In this document: piece after piece, positions 54,257 through 63,703 of the stretch
Layout of the letters: each line of letters starts with the position of its first letter
Numbering within the stretch: the first letter of the stretch is position 1
NCBI RefSeq assembly: GCF_000829455.1
Contig: NZ_JXAK01000001.1
Coordinates: 1 to 64,000, forward strand
Source of the DNA: Gordoniibacillus kamchatkensis
GTDB taxonomy: Bacteria; Bacillota; Bacilli; Paenibacillales; NBRC-103111
Direction: 5' to 3'
Length of the DNA stretch: 64,000 nt
The notes under the pieces: model-generated
Told to the model about the DNA's origin: nothing
What the model saw: the letters and a program-made list of their open reading frames with translations, nothing else
The model's database searches: none
Position numbers and translations under genes: made by a program

Positions 54257-54282
54257 CAAAAAAGAACCTGATGCCAGGTTCT
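54257..54282 (-). terminator. Terminator of the HD-GYP gene
   Basis: On the minus strand AGAACCTG and CAGGTTCT with a four-base loop are followed by TTTTTT. Confidence 0.85.
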
Positions 54283-54308
54283 GTTCGTTGCGATCGGTTA
54301 CAGTATGC

Positions 54309-55409
54309 TCAATATTGTTCGATTTTCACCTGATTGACAGCCGCGATCATCACCGACAGCTTCTTGGACAGGTCGATCTCATAGGGCACGATTTCCTGCC
54401 CGTTCTCGTCCTCCAGCACGCGCACAACCGGACGGTGCGGGGCCGACGCGTTCAGATCGACGACAACTGCCGTCTCGCCGCTGTTCAAGGTGACCGTCAC
54501 GCCGATCGGGTACAGCGCGATTTTGTCGCGGAACAGGGCGATTTTGTCCTGATCGTACAGCGTGCCCGCGCCGGTGAACAGCGTCTCCAGCGCCTGATGT
54601 GGCAGCATGGCGGTGCGGTAAACGCGCTGCGTCGTCATCGCGTCGTACGAATCGACGAGTCCGATCCAGCGTGCATATTCGTGGATATCGTCGCCGGCCA
54701 GGCCGCGCGGATAGCCGCTGCCGTTGATCCGTTCGTGATGCTGGAAGGCGCAATGGGCGGCGAGCAGCGGCATGTTCGGCTCGTCTTTCAGCATCGCGAA
54801 GCCGTATTCCGTATGCTTTTTAATTTCTTCGAATTCCTCGATCGTGAGCTTGCCCGGCTTGCGCAGCAGCTCCAGCGGCACTTTCGTTTTGCCGATATCG
54901 TGCAGCAGCGCGCCGAGGCCGAGCACCATGAGCTCTTCTTTGTTGTAGCCGTGCGCCAGCCCGAGCATTGTGGCGTAAATGCCCACGTTCAAGGAGTGCT
55001 GGAACAAATAATGATCGGCGACCGATATGTTGGTGAGCATGATCATCGCGTCGGGATGACGGCTGAGCTCGTCGATGACGTCCTCCATAAGCGGACGGAA
55101 CGTTTTGCCGAGATGGTACGTGCTGACAAGCCGCTTTTTGCCGGCATCGTCCATCATTTTGATGAACGTGTGCCGAATTTCGCGGGTCGTCCGTACGCGT
55201 GTCTCCACGCTGAGGACATCTTCGATGACGATGTCGTCGGTGCGGGAGTCGTGAACGTATATATGGTCGATGCCATGGTGAGACAGGCGGGCCAAGAGCG
55301 GTTCGGTCAGTTCGACGCCGGTGGCCAGCAGCACGATCCCCTCCTCGTTGTATATATGTTTGGCTAACTTGACTCCGGGCGGGCAGGAGGAGATCGGCAG
55401 CAGACGCAT
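54309..55409 (-). CDS. HD-GYP domain protein (putative c-di-GMP phosphodiesterase)
   Basis: This 366-residue protein has an N-terminal region of about 110 residues of the DUF3391-like type (PPGVKLAKHIYNEEGIVLLA) and an HD-GYP domain. The domain has HSLNVGIYA, LLHDIGKTKVP, EEIKKHTEYGF, and HHERINGSGYPRGL with all metal ligands and the GYP motif. The family hydrolyses cyclic di-GMP to pGpG or GMP. The C-terminal 75 residues form a small beta domain (GVTVTLNSGETAVVVDLNAS). GAGGGTG precedes the start. It is a paralogue of the gene at 59.1 kb with the same three-part layout. Confidence 0.9.
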   Translation of the reverse strand: MRLLPISSCPPGVKLAKHIYNEEGIVLLATGVELTEPLLARLSHHGIDHIYVHDSRTDDIVIEDVLSVETRVRTTREIRHTFIKMMDDAGKKRLVSTYHLGKTFRPLMEDVIDELSRHPDAMIMLTNISVADHYLFQHSLNVGIYATMLGLAHGYNKEELMVLGLGALLHDIGKTKVPLELLRKPGKLTIEEFEEIKKHTEYGFAMLKDEPNMPLLAAHCAFQHHERINGSGYPRGLAGDDIHEYARWIGLVDSYDAMTTQRVYRTAMLPHQALETLFTGAGTLYDQDKIALFRDKIALYPIGVTVTLNSGETAVVVDLNASAPHRPVVRVLEDENGQEIVPYEIDLSKKLSVMIAAVNQVKIEQY

Positions 55410-55560
55410 GACATCACCCTCATTTCTTGTTAGCTTGTATGGCTTCGCACTGCCCGAGAAAGGAAGAGACCCACATTTCCGATCCGAGCTGAGCCATACT
55501 TTCTCGGGCAGACTTTATGACTTCCTCCTAAATGTAAAACATTCATTGGAAAAGAGCAAT

Positions 55561-55591
55561 AAAAAAAACCGCGCCTTATGGCGTGGTTTTT
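55561..55591. terminator. Terminator after uppP
   Basis: AAAACCGCGCC-ttat-GGCGTGGTTTTT with one wobble lies just beyond the uppP stop on the minus strand. Confidence 0.8.
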
Positions 55592-55615
55592 CGAAAATTG
55601 TCAGGTGAACCTGCG

Positions 55616-56437
55616 TCAAAATACCCAAAAATATAGGACGAACAGCGCAGCTACGATGAACCGGTAATAAGCGAAGTACGTCAGCTTCAACCGCGAAACG
55701 AGCTTGATGAACGTCACGACGGCCAGCAGCGCCACGATGAACGAGACGATGAAGCCGACCGCGAAAAAGCCGATCACGTCCGGCGTGAACATGTCGTGCT
55801 TCTTGAGCAGCGACAGCGCCGTAGCGGCGAACATGAGCGGTATCGCCATAATGAACGTAAAGTCGGCGGAAGCGCCGCGCGATACGCCCGAGAGCATGCC
55901 GCCCGCAATCGTCGCCCCGGAGCGGGAAAATCCCGGCCAGACGACGGCCAATATTTGGTACAATCCGATGTAAAACGCTTGCCGATACGTAATGTCGTCC
56001 ATAGTATCCGCCGTCCGGCGACCCGGCAGCTTCTCGGCAACGATCAGAAGCACACCGCCGACAACGAGGCTGAGCACGACCGTCACAGGCGAGAACAGCT
56101 TCGCTTCGATGGTCTTGTTGAACAGGAAACCGATCAAGCCGGCCGGTATGATGCCGATGAGAATGTGCAGCAAATTCAGCTTCCTTTTGCCTGCGGGAGC
56201 CGATCGGCCCGCCAATCCGAACAGCTGCAAAATCCGCTTCCAGTATACGACAACGACAGCCAGTATCGCGCCTAGCTGAATGACGACCTCGAACGTTTTC
56301 ATGATTTCGTTGTCCTCCGGGATACGGAGCAGCGCCTGCGTTAAAATCATATGTCCGGTCGAAGAAACCGGCAAAAATTCCGTCAAGCCTTCTACAATAC
56401 CGATAATGACCGCTACCCAATAGTGCAGCTCCAACAT
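55616..56437 (-). CDS. uppP: Undecaprenyl-diphosphatase UppP
   Basis: UppP (BacA) dephosphorylates undecaprenyl pyrophosphate so that the lipid carrier can be reused for wall and surface polymers. The 273-residue protein has the two signature blocks: IVEGLTEFLPVSSTGHMILT near residues 14-33 and the second Gly/Ser/Arg-rich loop PGFSRSGATIAGGML near 168-182. About eight membrane helices are present. The start is the ATG at 56437 or the TTG one codon later, behind GGAGGTT and AAGGAGGGG. It fits the wall-recycling theme of the window. Confidence 0.95.
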   Translation of the reverse strand: MLELHYWVAVIIGIVEGLTEFLPVSSTGHMILTQALLRIPEDNEIMKTFEVVIQLGAILAVVVVYWKRILQLFGLAGRSAPAGKRKLNLLHILIGIIPAGLIGFLFNKTIEAKLFSPVTVVLSLVVGGVLLIVAEKLPGRRTADTMDDITYRQAFYIGLYQILAVVWPGFSRSGATIAGGMLSGVSRGASADFTFIMAIPLMFAATALSLLKKHDMFTPDVIGFFAVGFIVSFIVALLAVVTFIKLVSRLKLTYFAYYRFIVAALFVLYFWVF

Positions 56438-56596
56438 AACCTCCGCAGCCCCTCCTTGATCATGACCCTCGACGGGAGACTTGTCCCGAATCGATGCGGC
56501 CTGTCTCCCATCAAACATCCTCCATTGTAGCTCGCCGGACGGACGGAAAACAACTTAATATTTTATTAAGACGCTATCCGGCCGGTGCTGCCCCGC

Positions 56597-58056
56597 TTAG
56601 CGCGCGCCGCCGCGCACGTGCCAACGGGGCGCCGTGCTGTCACGGAGAGCCGCCGCGTCCCGCAGCTGCCCGGCCAGGACGTCGCGCAGGAGCTCGGGCA
56701 CCATGTATTCCACATGCGTGCCGTGGCTGAGCGACAAATAGCCGGCGCCGAACGTAAACATATCGATCGTACCGACGACATACTCGCGTTCATCTTCCAG
56801 CTCCCCGCCGCCGACGGCCGCGCGCACGATGCGCTCGTACGCGGGGCGGTCCAGCTCGGCTTCGACCGTAATCCCGTCCAGAGCGAGCGTCCCGAGCACT
56901 TTGCCGCGGAAGCCGAAGCCGCGAATTTCCTTCCCGGTAAATTCCGGCAGCAGCGCTTCTTCGAGTGCGCGCCTGATATGTGCCCCGCGCAGCCGCATGC
57001 GGCACGGATTGATCGGGCCCGGGCACAGCTCCAGCAGCCTGGCCCGGGTGACGCGGCCCGCGGGCAAGCCGGCCGTCGCCTGGCCGGCGTTGACGAGCCC
57101 GATCTCGGCCGCGGTCCACGCGCGCAGCCCGCTCGCCATCAAGTTGGCGAGCGGCGATTCGCCGCTCCAGCTGAGCGGGAGCGGCTCCTCCAGCACGGCG
57201 ACCGTCTCGGCGAGGACGGCCGCGCTCTCGCGCCGGCTCTCTGCGATGAGCCGGCTCACTTCCGGGTCGGCCGCGCAGCTGCCGACGTCCTCGACGCGGC
57301 CGGCGGCTTGGACGAGCCGCCGCCGCTGCGGGCAGTACGCGAGCTCGACGACGCCCGCGTACTCGCCGTATTGCCGGCGCCGCACACGGTAACGGCGCCG
57401 ATCTGCCGCGGCTGCTCGAGCAAATGGTGCGTATGGCCGCCGAGAATGACGTCGATCCCCGGCACCTCCGCCGCCATTTGCTCGTCCAGCCGCAAGCCGA
57501 GATGCGAAAGCACGACAACGATATCCGCCTGTCCGCGCAGCTCTGCGGCGCGGGCGGCGACCGCCTGCAGCGGCTCGTCCGCAATCCAGCCGAGCAGCCT
57601 GTAATAGTCCGCGAAGGCGGCCGTCACGCCGATCAGGCCGATGCGCAGCTTGCCTTTGACAATGACATGCGTCGGCGTCATCCAGTCCGGGATGCGGCCG
57701 GTCGACGCTTCGCGCAAGTTCGCGCATACGACCGGGAACCGGGCGCGCCCGGCGAACGCGGCACGCAGCAGCTCCGGCGCGAGCGTCAGCCCTTCGTTGT
57801 TGCCGGGCACGAACGCCTCGATGCCGGTGGCGTTCAGCACATCGACGTTCGCCCGGCCGTCCGTCCCTTCCGTCTCGGGACTCATCCGATCGAGATGGTC
57901 GCCGATATCGAGCGCCAGCACCCGATCCGCGCCGAGCAGTTCGCGCTGCACGCGAATGAACGAGGCGATGCGCGGCATCGCCTCGAAATGGCTGTGCAAA
58001 TCGTTCGTATGAATCAATGTGATCCGCTCCAGCTCATGCTGGCCCGTACCCGCCAT
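56597..58056 (-). pseudogene. 5'-nucleotidase/2',3'-cyclic phosphodiesterase family protein, frameshifted
   Basis: This is a calcineurin-like metallophosphatase with a 5'-nucleotidase C-terminal domain. The N-terminal frame has IHTNDLHSHFEAM, LDIGDHLDR, FVPGNNEGL, VLSHLGLRLDEQM and LGGHTHHLLEQP, which hold the metal ligands. The C-terminal frame has GEYAGVVELAY, ANLMASGLRAWTAAEIGLVN and a complete 5_nucleotid_C domain. One G added near 57365 joins them into a protein of about 486 residues. Unlike most secreted relatives it lacks a signal peptide, as in the YunD group of Bacillus. No second lesion is visible. Confidence 0.85.
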
Positions 58057-58238
58057 CCGAACACGCCTCCTTGCCGCTTCGACTCATCGTATGCGGCCGC
58101 CGCCCGGCTTATGCAGGGCGGACCGCCGGCTGTTTTTCTACATTATACCTCTTGCCGTCCAAATGTGGTATGCTATTGCCGAATCGCGAAGCGCACGCGG
58201 GTGTACGCACTCGCGCCGACGGAAAGGAGCTCATTCCT

Positions 58239-58976
58239 ATGGAATATCGCATACAGTTATTTGCCGGCTTAGCAGACACGATTGGCAGCCCCGCCGTGAG
58301 TCTCGCCGCCCCGGCCCCTTCCATGACGGTCGCCGCGCTGAAGGAGCTGCTGGCAGCCTCTTTCCCGCAAGCGGCCGGACAGCTGCAGCAAGCATTCATC
58401 GCAGTGAATCAGGCGTACGCTGCCGCTGCAGACGTCGTGACGGTTCACGACGAAATCGCCGTCATTCCCCCCGTCTCCGGCGGGGAACCGGGTCCGTCCG
58501 AAGCGGAGCGGCCCGATCCGGCGGAAGCCCGGGAGCTTTTTGGCCTGACGCGGCAAACGATCGATCCGAACGAGGTGCTTTCGCGCGTGCTCGATCCGAA
58601 TCACGGCGCTTCGCTTCTGTTTGTCGGCACGACGCGGGAGTGGACGCACGGCCAGCGGACAGTTCGGCTCGATTATGAAGCCTACGAACCGATGGCGCTC
58701 AGGACGATGCGCCAGATCGGGGAAGAAATCGCCGCCCGCTGGCCGGGCACGAGAACGGCGATCACACACCGGCTTGGCGAAGTAGCCATCGGCGAAGCGA
58801 GCGTCGTCATCGCCGTTTCCGCGCCGCACCGCGCCGATTGCTACGAGGCGAGCCGCTACGCCATCGAGCGGCTTAAGCAAATCGTGCCGATCTGGAAAAA
58901 AGAGCTGTGGGAGGACGGCTACGAGTGGAAAGGCCATCAGCTCGGGCCCTGGGATCCGACACGCAGCCAAACCTGA
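58239..58976 (+). CDS. MoaD-MoaE fusion (molybdopterin synthase)
   Basis: The 245-residue product joins both molybdopterin synthase subunits. Residues 1-82 are MoaD-like and end IAVIPPVSGG, where the Gly-Gly normally must be a free C-terminus to carry the thiocarboxylate. Residues 95-245 are MoaE-like with the segments GASLLFVGTTREW, YEAYEPMALRTM, AITHRLGEVAIGEASV and the catalytic-lysine region VPIWKKELWEDG. Similar natural fusions (MoaX in mycobacteria) are cut after the Gly-Gly. GAAAGGAG precedes the ATG. No other molybdenum cofactor gene is in the window. Confidence 0.9.
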   Translation: MEYRIQLFAGLADTIGSPAVSLAAPAPSMTVAALKELLAASFPQAAGQLQQAFIAVNQAYAAAADVVTVHDEIAVIPPVSGGEPGPSEAERPDPAEARELFGLTRQTIDPNEVLSRVLDPNHGASLLFVGTTREWTHGQRTVRLDYEAYEPMALRTMRQIGEEIAARWPGTRTAITHRLGEVAIGEASVVIAVSAPHRADCYEASRYAIERLKQIVPIWKKELWEDGYEWKGHQLGPWDPTRSQT

Positions 58977-59003
58977 ACACTATTCGACATGATTGGGTAA
59001 AAT

Positions 59004-59033
59004 TTGACAAATTATTTGCGCCCCTGCTACTAT
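59004..59033 (+). promoter_or_regulatory. SigA-type promoter of the second HD-GYP gene
   Basis: TTGACA (59004-59009) and TACTAT (59028-59033) are 18 bases apart, about 55 bases before the start codon. Confidence 0.55.
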
Positions 59034-59089
59034 ATTATGGAAGACTTATCTGCATCCCCATTCCAGATCGCTGCGAAAAGGTGGTTCCG

Positions 59090-60121
59090 ATGAGAGTTTC
59101 CGTACATCAAGTAGACGTCGGCGACCGGCTCCTTTACGATGTTTTCAACGCCTACGGGCTGCCGTTGATTTCCGCCGGTACGCAATTGCATAAATCCGAT
59201 ATCGAAAAGCTGAACGCTCACAATGTCGATTACGTCGATATCGTGCCGCGCTCCGAAGACGACGATTGGCCGCCCCGGTATGACGAAGAGAAGCTGGAAG
59301 TATACCATTCGGCCATCGGCGGCGTCAAGCAGCTGTTTGAAAGCGTTCGCAAAGAAGGGCAGCTCAACGAAGAAGAAGTGAATCGCACCTTTGACCCGCT
59401 CGTCGATCGGTTTCACGAAGATAAAGACGTCGTGTCGATGCTGCTCGTGCTGAACTCCAAAGACGACTACACATATCAACACAGCGTCCAGGTCGGCATG
59501 CTCTCCTACTACATCGCCAAATGGTCCGGGCTCAGCGAAAAGCAAGCGGTGCACGCCGGCAAAGCCGGCTATTTGCACGACATCGGGAAAAGCATGATCG
59601 ACAACGCCATCCTGCAGAAGCCGGGCAAACTGACGGACGAAGAGTACGACGAAATCAAAAAGCATACGATATACGGCCACGATATTTTACGCCGCTCGTT
59701 CGACGATCCGTCGCTTGCTCTCGTCGCTATGCAGCATCACGAACGGCTGGACGGACAAGGCTACCCGAACGGGCTGACGGGCGAGCAAATCCATCCCCTC
59801 GCGAAAATCGTCGCCATCGCCGACGTGTACAGCGCGATGATTTGCACGCGCGTGTACCAGAAAAAGCGCGACTTGCTCGCCGTGCTGCGCGAGCTGCACC
59901 GGATGAGCTTCGGCGAGCTTGATCCCGCCGCCGTGCAAGCTTTTGTCAAGCACATGATCCCGAATTTCATCCGCAAAAAAGTCGCTCTTACCGACGGACG
60001 CACGGGCACGATCGTTATGATGAATCCTCTGGATGTTTTCCGGCCCCTGATTCTCATTGACGGACACTTCATCGATTTAAGCTGCGAAACGGGGCTCGAG
60101 ATCGAATTCATCTCCGTCTAG
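59090..60121 (+). CDS. HD-GYP domain protein (putative c-di-GMP phosphodiesterase)
   Basis: The ATG at 59090 follows AAAAGGTGG and gives 343 residues. The N-terminal 100 residues (RVSVHQVDVGDRLLYDVFNA; GTQLHKSDIEKLNAHNVDYV) are the DUF3391-like part. The HD-GYP domain has HSVQVGMLSYYIAKW, YLHDIGKSMID, DEIKKHTIYGHDIL and MQHHERLDGQGYPNGL, so all catalytic motifs are kept. The C-terminal tail again carries a small beta domain (RKKVALTDGRTGTIVMMNPL). It is probably a functional paralogue of the gene at 54.3-55.4 kb. Confidence 0.9.
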   Translation: MRVSVHQVDVGDRLLYDVFNAYGLPLISAGTQLHKSDIEKLNAHNVDYVDIVPRSEDDDWPPRYDEEKLEVYHSAIGGVKQLFESVRKEGQLNEEEVNRTFDPLVDRFHEDKDVVSMLLVLNSKDDYTYQHSVQVGMLSYYIAKWSGLSEKQAVHAGKAGYLHDIGKSMIDNAILQKPGKLTDEEYDEIKKHTIYGHDILRRSFDDPSLALVAMQHHERLDGQGYPNGLTGEQIHPLAKIVAIADVYSAMICTRVYQKKRDLLAVLRELHRMSFGELDPAAVQAFVKHMIPNFIRKKVALTDGRTGTIVMMNPLDVFRPLILIDGHFIDLSCETGLEIEFISV

Positions 60122-60249
60122 GCGTTAAGCTGTAGGTGCAACTCAGAGCATCGCGCAGGGCGTCGCACAGCCAGCTTAACGTCTAGGCGTTAAGCTGTAG
60201 GTTTAACGAAGCTCAACGGGCAGAACGTTCTACTGCCAGCTTGATGCCT
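60118..60249. repeat. Two tandem TAGGCGTTAAGCTG hairpins
   Basis: CTAGGCGTTAAGCTG (60118-60132) pairs with CAGCTTAACGTCTAG (60172-60186). TAGGCGTTAAGCTG (60184-60197) then faces CAGCTTGATGCCT (60237-60249). The first arm includes the stop codon of the HD-GYP gene. The same arms occur at 51487-51552. Confidence 0.7.
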
Positions 60250-60260
60250 CGCCCCGCCGG

Positions 60261-61443
60261 TCAGTAGGCTACCCGTTTGGCGAACAAAAACGTTTTCTTC
60301 CAATAAGGCGCATTGATATCGGACACTTGAACCCCGTCTTTCGGCTGCGGCGAGGAGTGCAGCATCCGGCCTCCGCCCATGTAAATGCCGACATGGGCGA
60401 CAGCGCGGTTGCTCTTGAAAGCGCCCGGGGCATAGTAAAACAGCAAGTCGCCTTTGCGCAAGCTTTTGCGCGATACGGCTGTGCCCCGCTGCGCTTGCTG
60501 GCGGGCGAGCCGCGGCAGCGAAATGCCGTATTTGCCGAACACGTACTGGGTGAACGACGAGCAGTCGAACCGTCCCGACACCGGATACGGAGCCGCGCCG
60601 ACCTGATACTTGACGCCCATATACTGCATTCCTTTGCGGACCAGGCTGTCCATGTTGATGCTTTTTGCAGCGGCGGGCACTGCCAATTCGATATCGAAGG
60701 CGGAGGCCGGAAGGTCCGGCTTCGCCTTCTCTTGCTGCGCAGCGGACGGCGAAGACTGTGCGCTGTCCGCTTCTTCGCTCGGTATCGGCTCTTTGAACGG
60801 ATCGTTCGGGTCGTCGCCGAAATCGAGACCGTCGTCCGTCTGAACGGGACCGGGCGTTTCAGACGGATCGTCAGATACATTTCCGTACGACGGATGACAC
60901 GAACAGCCGGTCTCCCTGTATGTCGTACGCCATTTCTGCGCGGAGCGTGTCGGCGACGGCCGACACCGGCAAATACAGTTCCCCGTCCGCGAGCACCGGC
61001 GCCGCCGGCAGCGTAACGGCGTCGCCGTCTTTTAGCGCGCGCGTCGAGCCCGCCGTAAACTCGTAAGGGAAATCGCGGTCTCCCATCCGCAGCGTCTGCG
61101 ACTTGCCGTCCCAATCGGTGTTGAATTGCAGAACGCGCGCCAGCTCTCGCAGCGGCACGCCATTTTCGTTGCCGAGCCGTTTCAACGGAATAGCGGCGTC
61201 GCCTGCCGCCAGCGCCCGCGTACTGCTCGGGATTGAGCCCGATTGCATGACTTGGGCGTCCGTCGGCGTGCGTGCCAGCTCCGCGAGGCCCGGTCCGGCT
61301 TGTCCCTTGCTGTCCTTGATGGAGGCGGCCGACGCTCCCTGACCGCCTTTGGCGCTGCCGGGCATCGCGCAGCCCGGAGCTGCGGCAGCCATGCCGATGA
61401 GCAAACATAGTTTCATGAACGGTTGCTTGAGTCGTATTGCCAT
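60261..61443 (-). pseudogene. Lipoprotein with copper-amine-oxidase N-domain and NlpC/P60 domain, frameshifted
   Basis: From the ATG at 61443 (AAAAGGAGAA upstream) the protein has a lipobox (AAAAPGC), an acidic/Gly linker and a Cu_amine_oxidN1-type domain. That domain includes NGVPLRELARVLQFNTDWDG and LYLPVSAVADTLRAEMAYD. The frame then breaks at an AAA near 60881; removing one A gives the natural continuation NVSDDPSETPGPVQTDDGL. A flexible linker leads to an NlpC/P60 domain with FDCSSFTQYVFGKYGI (Cys), AVAHVGIYMGGG (His) and a final ligand region. In total about 393 residues would result. The enzyme would be a surface-anchored peptidoglycan hydrolase. Confidence 0.85.
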
Positions 61444-61548
61444 GCGCGCTGTTCTCCTTTTGGCGTGCAGCGCAAGCTGCAAAGATGCCTGACCTACGCA
61501 TATTATGGTACAATCAGGAGCAACTGTATGCGCAAGGAGCTGCACGTT

Positions 61549-61905
61549 ATGGACAATCGCGATTCCGCCAACGATATAACTCGCACAGAGCCTGTGCAGC
61601 CTGCAGAGCCGCCAGTACCGGCAGCAGAACCGCCGGCTCCCGCCGCCGCGCCGCCCGGCTCCGCCGCCGCGCTCGTCTCCATCATTTGCGGCATCGTTGC
61701 CTGCGCGCTCGACTTACTCGTCGTCACCGTTCCGTTAGGCGTGCTGTTCGCCATCGTCGGGTTCGGCTGCGGCTTCGCCGCCAGAAGGCGGGGCCACCGG
61801 GGGCTGGCTGGCCTCGTTCTGGCGTCGGTCTCGCTGTTTATTGTGATCATTTATGCCGCTAGCGTGCTCGTCCCTATGCTGGCCGACCCGACGTCCCGGC
61901 TCTAA
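61549..61905 (+). CDS. Small membrane protein with Pro/Ala-rich N-terminus (DUF4190-like)
   Basis: The ATG at 61549 follows AAGGAG by nine bases and gives 118 residues. The first 40 residues are Pro/Ala/Glu-rich and flexible. Two helices follow (about 42-60 and 88-108: LVSIICGIVACALDLLVV and GLAGLVLASVSLFIVIIY) joined by a Gly/Arg loop. This resembles DUF4190 proteins of Gram-positive bacteria, whose function is unknown. It is divergent from the copper-amine-oxidase/NlpC gene and ends at a strong terminator. Confidence 0.65.
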   Translation: MDNRDSANDITRTEPVQPAEPPVPAAEPPAPAAAPPGSAAALVSIICGIVACALDLLVVTVPLGVLFAIVGFGCGFAARRRGHRGLAGLVLASVSLFIVIIYAASVLVPMLADPTSRL

Positions 61906-61945
61906 TCCGCCGCTTTTAGCCTATTGCTCTGATGCAGCGCCAAAA

Positions 61946-61994
61946 AACAAAAGGCTCCGCCAAGCCGCACGGCTGGTGGAGCCTTTTGTTTTTT
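61946..61994. terminator. Bidirectional terminator
   Basis: AACAAAAGGCTCCgCCA and TGGtGGAGCCTTTTGTT form a long stem followed by more Ts. It serves the 61.5-kb gene and the converging flippase gene. Confidence 0.88.
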
Positions 61995-62018
61995 GCGGCG
62001 GCCTTGCGCGCATGGCGG

Positions 62019-63653
62019 TCAGGCGCTGCCGGGCACCCGCCGGATTCGTCCGAGCAGCTTCTGCAGCGGACGGGGAAGCTTGCCGAGGTCATCCTTCGTG
62101 ACGACGCGAAACAGCACGAGCAGCACGCCGTACAGCAGCACAGTCCAAGCGCTGACCGCTATAGCGCTGACCAGCTCGTTCCAGCGATAGTAGCCAAACA
62201 GATGGACGGCGCCGTGCAGCCACGCCTCAAGCGGCATCCCCGTCGCGCATATGACGGCAACGGCGAGCAGCAGGCTGATCCACCGTTTGCCGAGCACACG
62301 GAACGCGATTTCCCGGCGCAGCACGATCAGGTTGAACGCGGTCATGGCGATGAAGCACGCCCCGGTCGCGATGAGCAGGCCGTATACGCCGAGCTGTCCG
62401 GCCAAAGCGAAGTTGCCGGCCAGCTTGACGGCGATGCCGACGCCTACGCTGACCATGAGCGGCTTCATTTTGCCCATGCCCATCAGGACGGCGCCTGACG
62501 TCTGCATCATGATCTGGAACAGCGCGCTGGCGGTCAGCAGGCTGATCATGTAAGGCCCGTTGGCATACCCGAACGAGCTTGTCTCATAGCCGAAAATCGC
62601 GCCGTCGATCGGTCTGGCCGCGATCGCGATCAGCAGCACGGCCGGCAGCCCCGACAGCAGCGACAGCTGCAATACGCGCGACGTTTGCAGCTTTACCTGC
62701 TCCAGATTGCGGCTGGAATAGGCGGACGAAATAATCGGCACGACGGACTGGCTGAGGGCAATGGCGAGAATGATCGGAATGCCGGCTAGCGACTGCGCCC
62801 GGCCTGTCAATATGCCGAGCAGCTCGCGCCGCTGCTCGTAATCGAACTGGCCGCTGAGCAGCGGATGGATCGACGAAGAATCGATATTGTAAATGAGCGT
62901 AACCGTTATCGAGTAGATGACGATCGGCACCGACAGCCGCAGCAGCTTGCCGTAAATTTGTTTGTACGGCAGGCGGACCAATGCGTCGGCAGACGCCGTC
63001 ACGGAAGGCCCCGCCGCCGTCCGGTCGCGCCGCCGCAGCTTGGCCATGTAGTACATCATAACGGCCAGCGCCGCCACGCCGCCGACGACACCGCCGAACG
63101 AGGCGCCGGCGATCGCTTCCACTTCGCCGACGTGCAGCAGCGCATAAGCGAGCCCGACGGCGACAACGAGCCGGAACACCTGCTCCACAATTTGCGAAAT
63201 GCCGTTCGGCATCATATGCTGCCGCCCTTGGAAATAGCCGCGCATAACGGCGATCAGCGGGAACATCAGCAGAGCGGGAGCGATGGCCCGCGTCGCGGGA
63301 ATCGCTTTCGGGTCGGCGGCGGCGTAAAACGGAGCGATGATATACAGCAGCACCGCCATCACCGCTCCGGCGCCGAGAGCGAACCAGACGGCGGCGCGGT
63401 ATATTCTCTCCGCCTCGTTATGCCGGCCGAGTCCGGTATGCTCGGACACAAGCTTGCTCAAAGCGCTCGGAATGCCGGCGGTGGCGATGACGAGAAGATT
63501 TTGATACAGATTGAACGCCATCCCGTACGAGCCCATCCCCTTGTCCTCCAGCAAGTAGACGAGCGGAATGCGCTGGAACACGCCGAGAAACCGTGCCACA
63601 AGCGCGGCTACGGCGAGAATGACGGTGCCTTTGACGAGCGAATCTTTCGACAA
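62019..63653 (-). CDS. MurJ/SpoVB-family lipid flippase
   Basis: This 544-residue protein has about 14 membrane helices of the MVF/MATE fold (polysaccharide biosynthesis family). The start MSKDSLVKGTVILAVAALVA and the following RFLGVFQRIPLVYLLEDKGM, QNLLVIATAGIPSALSKLVS and RGYFQGRQHMMP are typical of the B. subtilis group YtgP (MurJ), SpoVB, YabM and YkvU. The length equals that I recall for YtgP, which flips lipid II. A SpoVB-like sporulation role is the main alternative. The C-terminus is Arg-rich. Confidence 0.85.
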   Translation of the reverse strand: MSKDSLVKGTVILAVAALVARFLGVFQRIPLVYLLEDKGMGSYGMAFNLYQNLLVIATAGIPSALSKLVSEHTGLGRHNEAERIYRAAVWFALGAGAVMAVLLYIIAPFYAAADPKAIPATRAIAPALLMFPLIAVMRGYFQGRQHMMPNGISQIVEQVFRLVVAVGLAYALLHVGEVEAIAGASFGGVVGGVAALAVMMYYMAKLRRRDRTAAGPSVTASADALVRLPYKQIYGKLLRLSVPIVIYSITVTLIYNIDSSSIHPLLSGQFDYEQRRELLGILTGRAQSLAGIPIILAIALSQSVVPIISSAYSSRNLEQVKLQTSRVLQLSLLSGLPAVLLIAIAARPIDGAIFGYETSSFGYANGPYMISLLTASALFQIMMQTSGAVLMGMGKMKPLMVSVGVGIAVKLAGNFALAGQLGVYGLLIATGACFIAMTAFNLIVLRREIAFRVLGKRWISLLLAVAVICATGMPLEAWLHGAVHLFGYYRWNELVSAIAVSAWTVLLYGVLLVLFRVVTKDDLGKLPRPLQKLLGRIRRVPGSA

Positions 63654-63703
63654 CGTGCGTTCCTTCTTCCTGTGATGATGATCGGATGATAGCTTTGCCG
63701 AGC

